A stretch of 64,000 nt of DNA from Paenibacillus assamensis DSM 18201 (GCF_000422445.1 NZ_AULU01000016.1:55282-119281); one strand, 5' to 3'; numbered from the stretch's first letter, positions 54,073 through 63,316 are shown. Notes: generated from the letters alone by a model not told the origin. Program-made: numbers and translations.

Positions 54073-55113
54073 ATGAAAAAAATCGCTTCTATTCTTGTTA
54101 TTGTACTTGCGCTAAGCACGATGTTGATGGCTTGTTCGAATGATTCTACGGCGAATAAGCCGACTGAGCTAGTCATTTCGACATGGGGCTTCTCAGAAGA
54201 TGTAATGAAGAAAAATGTGTACGAGCCATTTGAGAAGGAACATAACGTCAAAATCGTTGTGGAAACGGGTAATAACACCGACCGTTTGAATAAAATTCGT
54301 CAAGGAAGCTCCAAAGTCGACCTTATTTATTTGTCTGATTACTACGCACTACAAGGAATTGAAGAGGGACTTTTTGAGAAGATCGATCGCAAGAACATTC
54401 CGAATATCGATCAGCTGTACAACATTGCACAGGCACCTCTTGGTGAGGACTGGGGACCGGCACACACTGTAGCGCAGTTAGGTTTAGTCATAAATATGGA
54501 TGAAGTGAAAATGAAAGTAGAATCATGGAGTGATATGTGGAAGCCTGAATTCCAGAACAAGATTGCACTGCCAAACATTACGATTACAAGTGGGCCGATG
54601 TTGATGGATATGGCGTCCAAGCATGCAGGCAGCTCAGATATGAATGCAGATGCCGCGTTCAAAGCACTAAAAGAAATTAACCCAGGAGTTGTGAAGTATT
54701 ATTCGAAGTCAGCTGACTTGTCTAACATGTTCGCGCAGGGTGAAGTTATCATTGCTCCCATGCAGGATACGTTCTTCGGCAGTGCGAAAGAGGCTGTGCC
54801 AAGTGCAGCGTTCATTACACCGAAAGAGGGCGCGTATGCACTATTGAACACAGTCAATGTTGTAAAAGGTTCGAAAAATAAAGAGCTAGCTGAAAAGTTC
54901 ATCAACTGGCATATGAGTGAGGAAGTTCAAAAAGCAAATGCGCTCGATAAAGTCGATGCTCCTTCTAATAAAAATGTAAAGCTTACTGAAGAGCAAGCAT
55001 TTGGAATGACATATGGTGCAGAAGTTGTTGAGAATTTGAAGACACTTGACCTTAAAATGGTCAACGAGCAGATGGCATCTTGGATCGATCGTTGGAATCG
55101 TGAATTAGAGTAG
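54073..55113 (+). CDS. Extracellular solute-binding lipoprotein, polyamine/PotD-like
   Basis: 346 residues. Lipoprotein signal with lipobox LMAC (Cys ~21). The mature part has the PotD/SBP_bac_6-like fold: LVISTWGFSEDVMKKNVYEPFEKEHNVKIVVETG, VDLIYLSDYYALQGIEEGLFEKID and INWHMSEEVQKANA. AGGAGGGG precedes the ATG. The family usually binds spermidine/putrescine, but its location in a purine-salvage block with a nucleoside hydrolase gene makes a nucleoside or base plausible. First gene of the importer cluster. Confidence 0.88.
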   Translation: MKKIASILVIVLALSTMLMACSNDSTANKPTELVISTWGFSEDVMKKNVYEPFEKEHNVKIVVETGNNTDRLNKIRQGSSKVDLIYLSDYYALQGIEEGLFEKIDRKNIPNIDQLYNIAQAPLGEDWGPAHTVAQLGLVINMDEVKMKVESWSDMWKPEFQNKIALPNITITSGPMLMDMASKHAGSSDMNADAAFKALKEINPGVVKYYSKSADLSNMFAQGEVIIAPMQDTFFGSAKEAVPSAAFITPKEGAYALLNTVNVVKGSKNKELAEKFINWHMSEEVQKANALDKVDAPSNKNVKLTEEQAFGMTYGAEVVENLKTLDLKMVNEQMASWIDRWNRELE

Positions 55114-55162
55114 CAATCCGTGTATGTACTAGAGCGAATAAAGTGTAAATATTTTCAATTCA

Positions 55163-55192
55163 TTGGTCACGAGCCTCTTTTCCATGTATAAT
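55163..55192 (+). promoter_or_regulatory. Promoter upstream of the nucleoside hydrolase gene
   Basis: TTGGTC (55163-55168), 18-nt spacer, TATAAT (55187-55192). A small palindrome CGACC-gtgcat-GGTCG follows at 55197-55212, where an operator would sit. Confidence 0.6.
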
Positions 55193-55263
55193 CATCGCGA
55201 CCGTGCATGGTCGAATGGCAGCGAAAGTTGTCGATAGAGATACGACATAGGAGGCGAAACAAA

Positions 55264-56304
55264 ATGAACGAACAAATGACGGAAACACGAGCAGAGGAAA
55301 TCGCAATAGGAGCTGCTGAGACAGGAAGCCTACAGTCGCGTAAACCGATTTTCCTTGATGTTGATACAGGTGTGGATGATGCGCTTGCCATTATGTTGGC
55401 AGTAAAGAGCGGGGCATTTGATATGCTCGGCATCACAACTGTGAACGGCAACGTATCACTAGCTCAGGCGACTTTGAACACTCGGAAAGTGCTTCATGTG
55501 CTAGCAGAGGAAGCGAAGCAGAAGGGACGCAATGAAGAGGCAGAACTCATCGCGAACATTCCTGTTATTCCAGGAGCGGATCGTCCATTGCGTCGTCCTC
55601 AATATTTCGAACATCGCGTGCATGGCAATGATGGCATTGGTGGTGCATTGGCTGATCTAGAGCTGCCGCCAATGCGTGCTTCGAAGCAGGCTGCACTTAT
55701 TATGGTAGAAACGATCAAAGAACGTCCGGGCGAGATTACGCTCATCATGACAGGACCTTTGACCAATTTGGCATTGGCCTTGCGCGCTTGCCCTGAGCTG
55801 CCAACGCTCGTGAAGGAAGTTATTTTCATGGGAGGCGTTGTTACCTCATTCGGCAACGTTACACCGACGGCAGAGTACAACATCTTTGTTGATCCTGAAG
55901 CAGCGCGCAACGTTCTGCAAGCTGGCTTTAACATTACGATGGTCGGCCTTGATGTAACACGTCGAGCGCTGTTGACTCGAGAGCATATTGAATCGATGGG
56001 TGATGCTCCACTAGCTCCACTGGTTTATGACTGTACTCGCGATTACATGGACATGTACGCGAAGCGTTACGGATATCCTGCTTGTGCGATGCATGATCCA
56101 TTTGCAGTAGCTGTGGCAATCGATCGTGCTGTAGCAACGACAGAGCATTTGTATGTTGACGTTGAAGTGAACAGCAACTTGTGTGATGGACAGACAGTGG
56201 CTGATTTCCAAGGGCGCTGGAATAAGGAACCTAACGTGCATGTGTGCATGGACCTTAACCAAGAAGCATTTATTGAGCGTTTCTTACATGTCCTAAAGAG
56301 ATAG
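55264..56304 (+). CDS. Inosine/uridine-preferring nucleoside hydrolase
   Basis: 346 residues from the ATG at 55264 (AGGAGG 9 nt upstream). Cleaves the N-glycosidic bond of ribonucleosides to base and ribose. The calcium/ribose-binding N-terminal motif is FLDVDTGVDDALAIML. VNGN, HGNDGIGG, LIMTGPLTNLALAL, FMGGVVTSFGNVTPTAEYNIFVDPEA and the catalytic HDPFAVAVAID are present. A ~30-residue N-terminal extension precedes the core and lacks a secretion signal, so it is cytoplasmic. It sits between the binding-protein gene and the permease genes of the importer. Confidence 0.94.
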   Translation: MNEQMTETRAEEIAIGAAETGSLQSRKPIFLDVDTGVDDALAIMLAVKSGAFDMLGITTVNGNVSLAQATLNTRKVLHVLAEEAKQKGRNEEAELIANIPVIPGADRPLRRPQYFEHRVHGNDGIGGALADLELPPMRASKQAALIMVETIKERPGEITLIMTGPLTNLALALRACPELPTLVKEVIFMGGVVTSFGNVTPTAEYNIFVDPEAARNVLQAGFNITMVGLDVTRRALLTREHIESMGDAPLAPLVYDCTRDYMDMYAKRYGYPACAMHDPFAVAVAIDRAVATTEHLYVDVEVNSNLCDGQTVADFQGRWNKEPNVHVCMDLNQEAFIERFLHVLKR

Positions 56305-56412
56305 TGTAGATCGAAATGTAGTGAAGCTTTGTTCGAAACGATTGTTCGCGACTTAAAAATAGAATAAGAAAATATGAAAATAGAATAGATAAAATATCGC
56401 AAAGGAAGAAAT

Positions 56413-56466
56413 ATGAGGTTAGAAGAAATAGAAGAGGTAGAAGTCATCTTAAGCAACTTACTATGA
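56413..56466 (+). CDS. Possible 17-codon ORF between the hydrolase and permease genes
   Basis: AAAGGAAG lies 4 nt before an ATG that opens MRLEEIEEVEVILSNLL. It is acidic, with no recognised family. It may be a chance ORF in an AT-rich 185-base spacer, or a short coupling peptide for the permease gene 24 nt downstream. Confidence 0.2.
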   Translation: MRLEEIEEVEVILSNLL

Positions 56467-56489
56467 TAGCAAATGGGAGATAAGCAGCG

Positions 56490-57311
56490 ATGAAGAAAGT
56501 ACACCTCTGGCTCTTACTACTGCCAGGACTGTTATTTTTGACAATCTTTATGATCATTCCGATCTTTATGACGATTGGCTCCACCTTCTATTATGAAGGC
56601 GAGTTTACGGTTGATGGATACGTGAAGCTGCTCAGCGATCCCTACATGCTGAAGATTCTCGGGACAACTTTACAAGTGAGCTTCGTGACGACGCTTGTTT
56701 GTATTTTGCTAGGATTCCCGACAGCTTACTATATCTCGAAGACGAAGGCGAGAACGAAAGGCATCTTATTGATGTTGGCACTGTTCCCACTCTTAACAAG
56801 TGCGATTGTGCGCTCATTCAGCTGGATGGTTATCCTCGGGAAAAATGGCCTAGTGAATCAGTTCCTGCTTGGCATCGGTCTTATCGATGATCCACTCAAA
56901 ATTTTGTACACGCCGACAGCGATGATGATAGGAATGATTCATCTGTTCCTTCCATTAATGATTATTTCGCTTGTTGGTGTAATGGAGAATATTGATGGCG
57001 ACCTGCTGCAAGCGTCTGAATCACTCGGCGCTTCGCGTTGGAAAGGTTTCATGAGCATTATCGTTCCTTTGTGTGTACCGGGCCTTATTGTAGGCAGCAT
57101 TCTCGTATTTGTAGGAAGTTTGACGGCCTATACGACACCACAGCTGCTAGGAGGCAAACAGCGTGTTATCGCAACGTTCCTTTATCAAAATGCGATGACG
57201 CTAAACGATTGGTATATGGCCTCGGTTATAGCGACCGTTATGATTGTGATAACGTTCATCATTATTGGGCTCATGAATCGTCTTGCCCGCAAATTGAATC
57301 CGAAGGGGTAG
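56490..57311 (+). CDS. ABC importer permease, PotB-like
   Basis: 273 residues with six membrane segments and the MetI-like inner-membrane fold. The EAA loop that docks on the ATPase is ASESLGASRWKGFMSIIVPLCVPGLIVG (~170-197). The first periplasmic stretch (TIGSTFYYEGEFTVDGYVKLLSD) is typical of PotB/CysT-type permeases. It pairs with the PotC-like permease 6 nt downstream. Substrate as for the binding protein. Confidence 0.93.
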   Translation: MKKVHLWLLLLPGLLFLTIFMIIPIFMTIGSTFYYEGEFTVDGYVKLLSDPYMLKILGTTLQVSFVTTLVCILLGFPTAYYISKTKARTKGILLMLALFPLLTSAIVRSFSWMVILGKNGLVNQFLLGIGLIDDPLKILYTPTAMMIGMIHLFLPLMIISLVGVMENIDGDLLQASESLGASRWKGFMSIIVPLCVPGLIVGSILVFVGSLTAYTTPQLLGGKQRVIATFLYQNAMTLNDWYMASVIATVMIVITFIIIGLMNRLARKLNPKG

Positions 57312-57317
57312 CGCAAC

Positions 57318-58106
57318 ATGAAGGACAAACATCGCGGCCTTGCTCTGTTTACGACGCTCGTCTTTATCTTTTTGCTCGGACCGCTCGTCATTATAATCGG
57401 AACATCATTTGGAGACAGCTCTGTGTTGAAGTTTCCGCCAGAGGGGTTCTCGCTGAAGTGGTATAAAAATATTTTCGAAGTCGATATGTTTATGGAGACG
57501 TTCAAAGTAACGATGGGCGTCGCCCTGCTTGGCAACTTAATCGCCCTTTTGCTAGGGGTTCCAGCAGCCTATGCACTAAGCCGTGGTCATTTCCGCGGTA
57601 AAGAGCTGCTGAATTCGATCTTTATTTCCCCGATTTTAATTCCGGGGGTCGTTATGGGCTTCACGATGCTGAAGTTTTTGGTCGTACAACTCAATCTTCC
57701 CATTTATACAAGCTTGCTAATCGGCCATATTGTGCTGATGCTGCCTTTTATTATTCGTGTCATTAGTTCGAGTCTATCGAACTTTGATTACTCGGTAGAA
57801 GAAGCTTCTATGAGCTTGGGGGCGAGCCGCTTGAAGACATTCTTTACGGTCGTACTGCCGAACATTCGCTCAGGTTTGATTGCAGGTGTGCTGCTTGCTT
57901 TCTTGGAATCGTTCAACAATGTGGATATTTCCGTATTTATGACGGGTCCGGGTGTGAGTACTTTGCCGATTCAGATGCTAACGTATGTCGAGAATTATTT
58001 TGATCCGACGATAGCGGCGATATCGGTACTGCTCATGGTGCTGACAGGATTATTAATGGTCATGATCGAGCGCTTGATGGGATTGTCTTATTTTACGAAC
58101 AAATAA
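57318..58106 (+). CDS. ABC importer permease, PotC-like
   Basis: 262 residues, six membrane segments, with the EAA loop EEASMSLGASRLKTFFTVVLPNIRSGLIAG (~155-184) and the PotC-type N-terminus (PEGFSLKWYKNIFE). Starts 6 nt after the PotB-like gene, so the two are co-translated. A binding-protein-dependent importer subunit. Confidence 0.93.
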   Translation: MKDKHRGLALFTTLVFIFLLGPLVIIIGTSFGDSSVLKFPPEGFSLKWYKNIFEVDMFMETFKVTMGVALLGNLIALLLGVPAAYALSRGHFRGKELLNSIFISPILIPGVVMGFTMLKFLVVQLNLPIYTSLLIGHIVLMLPFIIRVISSSLSNFDYSVEEASMSLGASRLKTFFTVVLPNIRSGLIAGVLLAFLESFNNVDISVFMTGPGVSTLPIQMLTYVENYFDPTIAAISVLLMVLTGLLMVMIERLMGLSYFTNK

Positions 58107-58133
58107 CGGCTCAACATCGGAGGGACTACGGAC

Positions 58134-59243
58134 GTGGAATTGTTATCGCTTAATGATATTTCAGTTGCTTATGAAAAGAATCTCATTCTAAAAAACTTCA
58201 ATCTTCATATTGAAAAAGGTGAGTTGATCTCGCTGCTCGGTCCATCCGGTTGCGGAAAGACGACGACACTGCGTCTCATTGCAGGGTTCCTAGAAGCGAA
58301 GGACGGACGCTTTATGTTCGATGGCAAAGATTATACACGTGTTCCGGTGAACAAGCGCAACTTCGGCTTTGTATTTCAGAGCTATGCATTGTTCCCGCAT
58401 ATGACCGTATTTGATAATGTAGCTTATGGTTTGCGTCTGCGTAAAGTAAGCAAGGATGACATTGCTAAACGTGTGACGGATATGCTGAGGGTCGTTAGCT
58501 TAGAAGGCTTCGAGAAGCGCTTCCCAGGCGAACTGTCCGGCGGACAGCGTCAGCGCGTTGCGATTGCGCGGGCTTTGGTCATTCAACCAGACTTGCTGTT
58601 GTTCGATGAACCACTCAGCAACTTGGATGCGAATCTTCGTGTGAATATGCGCGTAGAGATTCGCCGTATCCAGAAAGAGTTAGGTATCACAACAGTATAT
58701 GTCTCTCACGATCAAGAAGAGTGTTTCTCAATCTCTGATAAAGTTGCAATTATGAATCAAGGTGTTATCGAACAGTTGGATGCGCCAGCTGTAATTTATA
58801 AATATCCGACGACCGAGTTTGTTGCTCGCTTTATTGGCTTCCATAACTTCATTGATGTTAATGGTCTGAAGGTTGATGGAGAGCAAGTGACATCAGATTG
58901 CCCGCAAGGGTTGAAGCTCAGTCTTGTTCATCGTTCAGGACATCCGATTGTGGAGCAGATGAAAGCAGCGATTCGTCCAGATGATCTGTTGATTGCTCTG
59001 CAAAGTGAACTGTCGAATGGGCTTGGTGGATTGACGGCAGCGGAACTAGAGTCAGGCTGGAATGTGATTGCTGGCCGAGTTAAGGTTAGCACCTTCTTAG
59101 GTCGCAGTTATCAATATGAAGTAGAGACTGCTCTGGGAACTTTCACAGTCAATCGTGAGATGGAAGCGCCTTTTGAAACCAATGCAGTTGTTCAGCTCGT
59201 ACTGCCGAAAGAGAAGGTTGTACTTGTACGTACTAAGGTGTAG
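58134..59243 (+). CDS. ABC importer ATP-binding protein, PotA-like
   Basis: 369 residues from a GTG start, with GGAGGG 9 nt upstream. Walker A GPSGCGKTTT, Q-loop FGFVFQSYALFPHM, signature LSGGQRQRVAIARAL, Walker B LLLFDEPLSNLD and switch His VSHDQEE. The C-terminal ~130 residues form the TOBE regulatory domain (MKAAIRPDDLLI). Last gene of the importer; a terminator follows 90 nt downstream. Confidence 0.95.
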   Translation: MELLSLNDISVAYEKNLILKNFNLHIEKGELISLLGPSGCGKTTTLRLIAGFLEAKDGRFMFDGKDYTRVPVNKRNFGFVFQSYALFPHMTVFDNVAYGLRLRKVSKDDIAKRVTDMLRVVSLEGFEKRFPGELSGGQRQRVAIARALVIQPDLLLFDEPLSNLDANLRVNMRVEIRRIQKELGITTVYVSHDQEECFSISDKVAIMNQGVIEQLDAPAVIYKYPTTEFVARFIGFHNFIDVNGLKVDGEQVTSDCPQGLKLSLVHRSGHPIVEQMKAAIRPDDLLIALQSELSNGLGGLTAAELESGWNVIAGRVKVSTFLGRSYQYEVETALGTFTVNREMEAPFETNAVVQLVLPKEKVVLVRTKV

Positions 59244-59333
59244 CCTATTTTGCTTAAGTGCTTAAATACTTGAATGCTTGTATGCAAACGTAAAGATCTT
59301 TGGGGGAGAATTTATTCTTCACTCAGCTATAGC

Positions 59334-59367
59334 ATAAACCCCTCTCTTTATTAAGGAAGGGGTTTAT
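59334..59367 (+). terminator. Terminator after the importer operon
   Basis: ATAAACCCCT-CTT pairs with AAG-AGGGGTTTAT, then a T-rich tail. Confidence 0.75.
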
Positions 59368-59517
59368 CTTTTATCTCGGTGTAAAGCGATAATATATAGG
59401 GTTTAGCACGAGTTAAGAAGTACGTATTCATATTTAAATGTACGCTTGTAAGTTTTTTCGATGGGTAGAGGCTTGGAGTTGTTAAGACTGAGCATGATAC
59501 GGGGGGCAGCATAGAAG

Positions 59518-61314
59518 ATGTCAGAACGAATGAAGATTGATTTGTTGATCACAAATGTGCACATATTCAACGTATATATGAAGCGATTTATTACAGGTAA
59601 TATAGCAGTGCTGGATGGACGCTTTTTGTATGTAGGTGCTCGTGGAGAAGAGACATTCGCAGCGCAAGAAGTTGTAGCAGGCAATGGGCGACATCTAATT
59701 CCCGGACTCATTGATATTCATTTACACATTGAAAGTTCGATGATTACCCCGGCAACATTTTCTCATGGCATTATTCAAAATGGAGTGACGACAGTTGTAT
59801 CCGAACCACATGAGATGGCTAATGTATTTGGTCTTGAAGGGGTACAGGAAATGATTCGAGCGAGTGAAGAATGCACAGCTGATATTCTCTATGCCATTCC
59901 TAGCTCAGTTCCAGCAACACCGTTGGAAACGACAGGTGGTTCCATTGAGATTGCAGATATCGATAAGCTATTGCAGGATGAACGTGTTGTCTGCTTAGGT
60001 GAGATTATGAATTCCGTAGACGTGCTGCGTGATCCAGATTGTAAGACGAATCAAATGTTAAAACATGTTCGAACGCATTATCCTCATCTCGTAATTGAAG
60101 GGCATACGCCGAAGAAGCTTGTTGATCTAGAACTAGCGCGCTTTATGTTTGCGGGGGTTGATTCAGACCATACGGAGCAAGAAGTTGATAGTATGCTCGA
60201 CAGAATGAGAAACGGCATGTTTGTAGAAATTCAAGAAAAGGCGATGCGTCCGGATATTATGCGCATTCTTATCGAAGAAGATGTCGCGGACTTATTCTGC
60301 TTCGTGACAGATGATGTGATGGCGGATTCGATCGTGGCGGATGGACATTTGAATCATCTTGTTCGCAAAGCGATAGCGATGGGAATGAGTCCAGAGCGAG
60401 CTATTTACTGTACGACCTATACGCCCGCACAGCGTATGCGCCTTCATGATCGTGGGGCAGTAGCGCCGAACAAGTTAGCGGACTTTGTTCTGTTGTCTGA
60501 TTTGAACACATTCCAGATTGATACAGTCTATAAACGCGGTCGCTGTGTATATGATGCGAAACGTCCCGTTAAGCAAAAGCGGGTAGAAGGTCACTTCCCA
60601 TCACATTTCTATCAAAGTGTAAAGCTATCTCCTTTACTGGAGGATGATTTTACAGTAGTTGTAACTGGAGCTAGTGGCGGTGATGGTGATGTTGCCGATG
60701 ATGTGGCTGGAGTTAGAGCTAAGCATGTGTCTCATGGCGTTCATGTTCATAAGTGCCGTGTTATGGAAGTGTCCAACGGGACGACAACAACGAAGGAGTT
60801 GCATCGTGAAGTTGAAGTGCAAGATGGTGTTCTACAATGGGAGCGGGCTGAAGGGCTAGGACTTGTCGCTACATTTGAGCGTTACGGCCGCAATGGCAAT
60901 CGCGCCTATGGTCTAATTACAGGGAGCACCATTAAGCGCGGCGCTATCGCGACGACTTATTCGCACGACAATCACAATTTGCTCGTCGTCGGACATAATG
61001 CCGCAGACATGGCGCTTGCGGCCAACACCGTTATCGCCGACCAAGGCGGCTTCTGCGTCGTGGCGGATGGCCAAGTCTTGGCCCATGTACCGCTGCCGGT
61101 TGGCGGCATTCTCTCCGAAGAGCCGCTCGATACGTTCGGCCCAGCGGTTAAACGCCTTCGCGAAGCGATGGAATCGCTCGGCTACGAGCACTACAATCCG
61201 ATCATGTCCATCAGCACGCATTCGCTGCCAGTCAGCCCAGCCTTGAAGCTGACTGACCTGGGACTGATCGATGTGCATGCCGGCACGATAGTACCCTTGC
61301 TCGTCGAATCGTAG
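59518..61314 (+). CDS. ade: Adenine deaminase
   Basis: 598 residues. Hydrolyses adenine to hypoxanthine and ammonia. Amidohydrolase domain with metal site HLIPGLIDIHLHIESSMITP, GEIMN, the EGHTPKK and DSDHTEQE segments, and FCFVTDDVMADSI; C-terminal adenine-deaminase domain with KRGAIATTYSHDNHNLLVVGHNAADMALA. A Gly/Asp/Val-rich insertion (residues ~384-395) precedes that domain. The last ~420 bases switch to GC-rich codons with several inverted repeats. GGGGGGC lies ~11 nt before the ATG. It stands just after the nucleoside/purine importer. Confidence 0.93.
   Translation: MSERMKIDLLITNVHIFNVYMKRFITGNIAVLDGRFLYVGARGEETFAAQEVVAGNGRHLIPGLIDIHLHIESSMITPATFSHGIIQNGVTTVVSEPHEMANVFGLEGVQEMIRASEECTADILYAIPSSVPATPLETTGGSIEIADIDKLLQDERVVCLGEIMNSVDVLRDPDCKTNQMLKHVRTHYPHLVIEGHTPKKLVDLELARFMFAGVDSDHTEQEVDSMLDRMRNGMFVEIQEKAMRPDIMRILIEEDVADLFCFVTDDVMADSIVADGHLNHLVRKAIAMGMSPERAIYCTTYTPAQRMRLHDRGAVAPNKLADFVLLSDLNTFQIDTVYKRGRCVYDAKRPVKQKRVEGHFPSHFYQSVKLSPLLEDDFTVVVTGASGGDGDVADDVAGVRAKHVSHGVHVHKCRVMEVSNGTTTTKELHREVEVQDGVLQWERAEGLGLVATFERYGRNGNRAYGLITGSTIKRGAIATTYSHDNHNLLVVGHNAADMALAANTVIADQGGFCVVADGQVLAHVPLPVGGILSEEPLDTFGPAVKRLREAMESLGYEHYNPIMSISTHSLPVSPALKLTDLGLIDVHAGTIVPLLVES
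60885..61290. repeat. GC-rich, inverted-repeat-rich 3' segment of ade
   Basis: Pairs seen: 60950-60956/60985-60991, 61000-61005/61017-61022, 61069-61075/61077-61083 (7-bp arms, 1-nt centre), 61176-61180/61185-61189, 61229-61235/61249-61255, 61273-61276/61283-61286. Codon choice shifts from A/T-ending to G/C-ending near 60885. Confidence 0.6.
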
Positions 61315-61380
61315 TGAGCGCCACGATGAAGTGTATTGGCTCAAGTACCATTGGCCTTTAGCCACAACGAACAACGAACA

Positions 61381-61458
61381 TTCACATGCTTATGTATCAA
61401 TGCATATAATAGGAATGGAACAGTGCACTTGCTCTTCCGTATCTTGCTATGCTAAGAT
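61381..61458 (+). promoter_or_regulatory. Two possible promoters in the ade-hflX gap
   Basis: TTCACA-N18-TATAAT (61381-61410) and TTGCTC-N18-TAAGAT (61429-61458), both upstream of a strong ribosome site and a 20-codon ORF. Confidence 0.5.
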
Positions 61459-61490
61459 AAGTTTAACTTTTAGAGAACGGAGGGTTCCTG

Positions 61491-61553
61491 ATGATTAACA
61501 AGGCAGGCTTCCAATTTGGAAGAACTCGATTGAACGTTTGTGACACTAACTGA
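61491..61553 (+). CDS. Candidate 20-residue peptide ORF
   Basis: ACGGAGGG is followed 7 nt later by ATG opening MINKAGFQFGRTRLNVCDTN, then a stop. Promoter-like elements lie upstream and a terminator (61639-61669) downstream, so this looks like a small transcription unit: a small protein, a leader or an sRNA. No family recognised. Confidence 0.35.
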   Translation: MINKAGFQFGRTRLNVCDTN

Positions 61554-61638
61554 ATAGTGCTCAATGGCTCTGCCTAGATGCAGAGTAATCGGGATTGGTC
61601 TGCCTATTTTTAAGGAACCCTAATCGCTTTAATGTAAG

Positions 61639-61669
61639 AAGAGGGTGGGGACGAATGCACCCTCTTTTT
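61639..61669 (+). terminator. Terminator after the small ORF
   Basis: AAGAGGGTG pairs with CACCCTCTT, followed by a T-run. Confidence 0.75.
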
Positions 61670-61822
61670 CTATACCCTTAACTATAGATTGAATATCTGG
61701 TGTTGAGCATACCGCCTCTTGCCTGCATGTCTTTATAGAACACTATGAAGGATGTAATGTATGGTGAAGTGGATCTATTGTGTGTGCGTGTGAACCATAT
61801 ACAATGAGGCTCGTATGTTCTC

Positions 61823-61848
61823 CCTAGAAGACCAGCGTCTTCGCTAGG
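61823..61848. other. Stem-loop in the ade-hflX gap
   Basis: CCTAG-AAGAC pairs with GTCTT-cg-CTAGG around 4 nt; a second GACAGG/CCTGTC hairpin lies at 61889-61903. No U-run follows either. Role unknown. Confidence 0.35.
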
Positions 61849-61936
61849 CGATTTCTTGCTGTTCGCACATGTTCCTAATCATGATGTGTGACAGGGCGCC
61901 TGTCTGCGTTGTCGTATATATTCCGTTTACTCCGAT

Positions 61937-61960
61937 CACAGGCATATGCCTGTGTTTTTT
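61937..61960 (+). terminator. Terminator before hflX
   Basis: CACAGGCATATGCCTGTG, a perfect palindrome, is followed by a T-run, 80 nt before the hflX start. Confidence 0.75.
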
Positions 61961-62041
61961 ATTTGCTCATAAAGCGTGAGTAGTTGGGAAAGCTTCTATC
62001 TGAACTACTTGCTTATATTGAAAGTAACGGGAGATGATTAT

Positions 62042-63316
62042 ATGAAAGAACTTATAGAAGATCAGCAAAAAGCAGTGATCGTTGGTGTAAACCTGAATCA
62101 TCAAGCAGATTTTGAATATTCCATGGAAGAGCTCGTTAATCTCGCAGCGGCATGTAATGTTGAAATTGTAGGCAGTGTCATTCAAAATCTAAGCCGAGTA
62201 AATACGTCTCATTATATTGGAACAGGTAAGCTTGAAGAAGTGCGTGCTGTCGTTGAACAGCAGGATGGCAATCTAGTCATTTTCAATGATGAGCTGTCAC
62301 CATCCCAAATTCGTAACCTTGAAGCAGATTTGGACTGTAAAGTCATCGATAGAACGATTCTGATTTTGGATATATTTGGTGAACGTGCACGGACGCGTGA
62401 AGCTCAGCTTCAAGTCGAAGTGGCTCAATTGCAATACATGCTACCTCGACTTGTTGGTTTGCGTGAATCACTGGGTCGCCAAGGCGGCGGAGTAGGTACG
62501 AAGAATAAAGGTGTCGGTGAGAAGAAACTTGAGCTTGACCGTCGTAGAATCGAAGAGAAAATCAGCATTTTGAGCAAAGAGCTAGAAGTGTTGGTCGCTC
62601 ATCGTCAGACGCAGCGCAAAAAGCGTAGAAAAAGCGAAGTTCCAGTTGTGGCGCTTGTTGGATATACGAATGCGGGCAAATCAACAGTTATGAATACGAT
62701 GGTGGAACTATTCACGGAAACGAAAGATAAGTTTGTATTTGAAAAAGATATGCTGTTTGCAACGCTTGAAACATCGGTCCGCAATATTGAGCTTGAGGAT
62801 AATAAGACATTTTTGTTGACGGACACAGTTGGATTCGTAAGCAAGCTGCCGCATCATCTAGTGAAGGCTTTCCGTTCTACACTAGAAGAAGTAAAAGAAG
62901 CGGATTTGCTCATTCATGTTGTTGATTTCTCCAATCCTGAGTACGAGCAGCATATCCGAATTACAAATGAAACGCTGCAAGCGATCGGTATTGAAGATAT
63001 CCCAATGATCTATGCTTATAATAAAATTGATCTTCGCGAAGGAGATACGCCAAGCACTAGCGAAAGCAACATCTATATGTCTGCGAAAAAGAAGCTGGGT
63101 GTTGAAGAGTTGATTCGAGCGATACGCCAAAATGTATTTAAAGACTACGTGCGTTGTGAAATGCTTATCCCTTATGATCAGGGCAGTGCGGTATCTTACT
63201 TGAATCAAAATGCTACTGTCATCGCGACAAGTTATGAAGAGGAAGGTACGAAACTGACGTTGGAATGCAGACAAAGTGATTACAATAAGTTTCTGGACTA
63301 TGTTGTAAGTGAATAA
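62042..63316 (+). CDS. hflX: Ribosome-associated GTPase HflX
   Basis: 424 residues from the ATG at 62042 (GGGAG 7 nt upstream; the longer frame from 61976 lacks a site). HflX binds the 50S subunit and splits stalled or hibernating ribosomes. N-terminal HflX domain, helical linker with GRQGGGVGTKNKGVGEKKLELDRRRIEEKI, then the G domain: G1 GYTNAGKST, G3 DTVGFVSKLPHHLV, G4 YNKID and G5 SAKK. Length is typical. Followed by a structured ~100-nt hairpin region and then the rRNA promoter. Confidence 0.96.
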   Translation: MKELIEDQQKAVIVGVNLNHQADFEYSMEELVNLAAACNVEIVGSVIQNLSRVNTSHYIGTGKLEEVRAVVEQQDGNLVIFNDELSPSQIRNLEADLDCKVIDRTILILDIFGERARTREAQLQVEVAQLQYMLPRLVGLRESLGRQGGGVGTKNKGVGEKKLELDRRRIEEKISILSKELEVLVAHRQTQRKKRRKSEVPVVALVGYTNAGKSTVMNTMVELFTETKDKFVFEKDMLFATLETSVRNIELEDNKTFLLTDTVGFVSKLPHHLVKAFRSTLEEVKEADLLIHVVDFSNPEYEQHIRITNETLQAIGIEDIPMIYAYNKIDLREGDTPSTSESNIYMSAKKKLGVEELIRAIRQNVFKDYVRCEMLIPYDQGSAVSYLNQNATVIATSYEEEGTKLTLECRQSDYNKFLDYVVSE

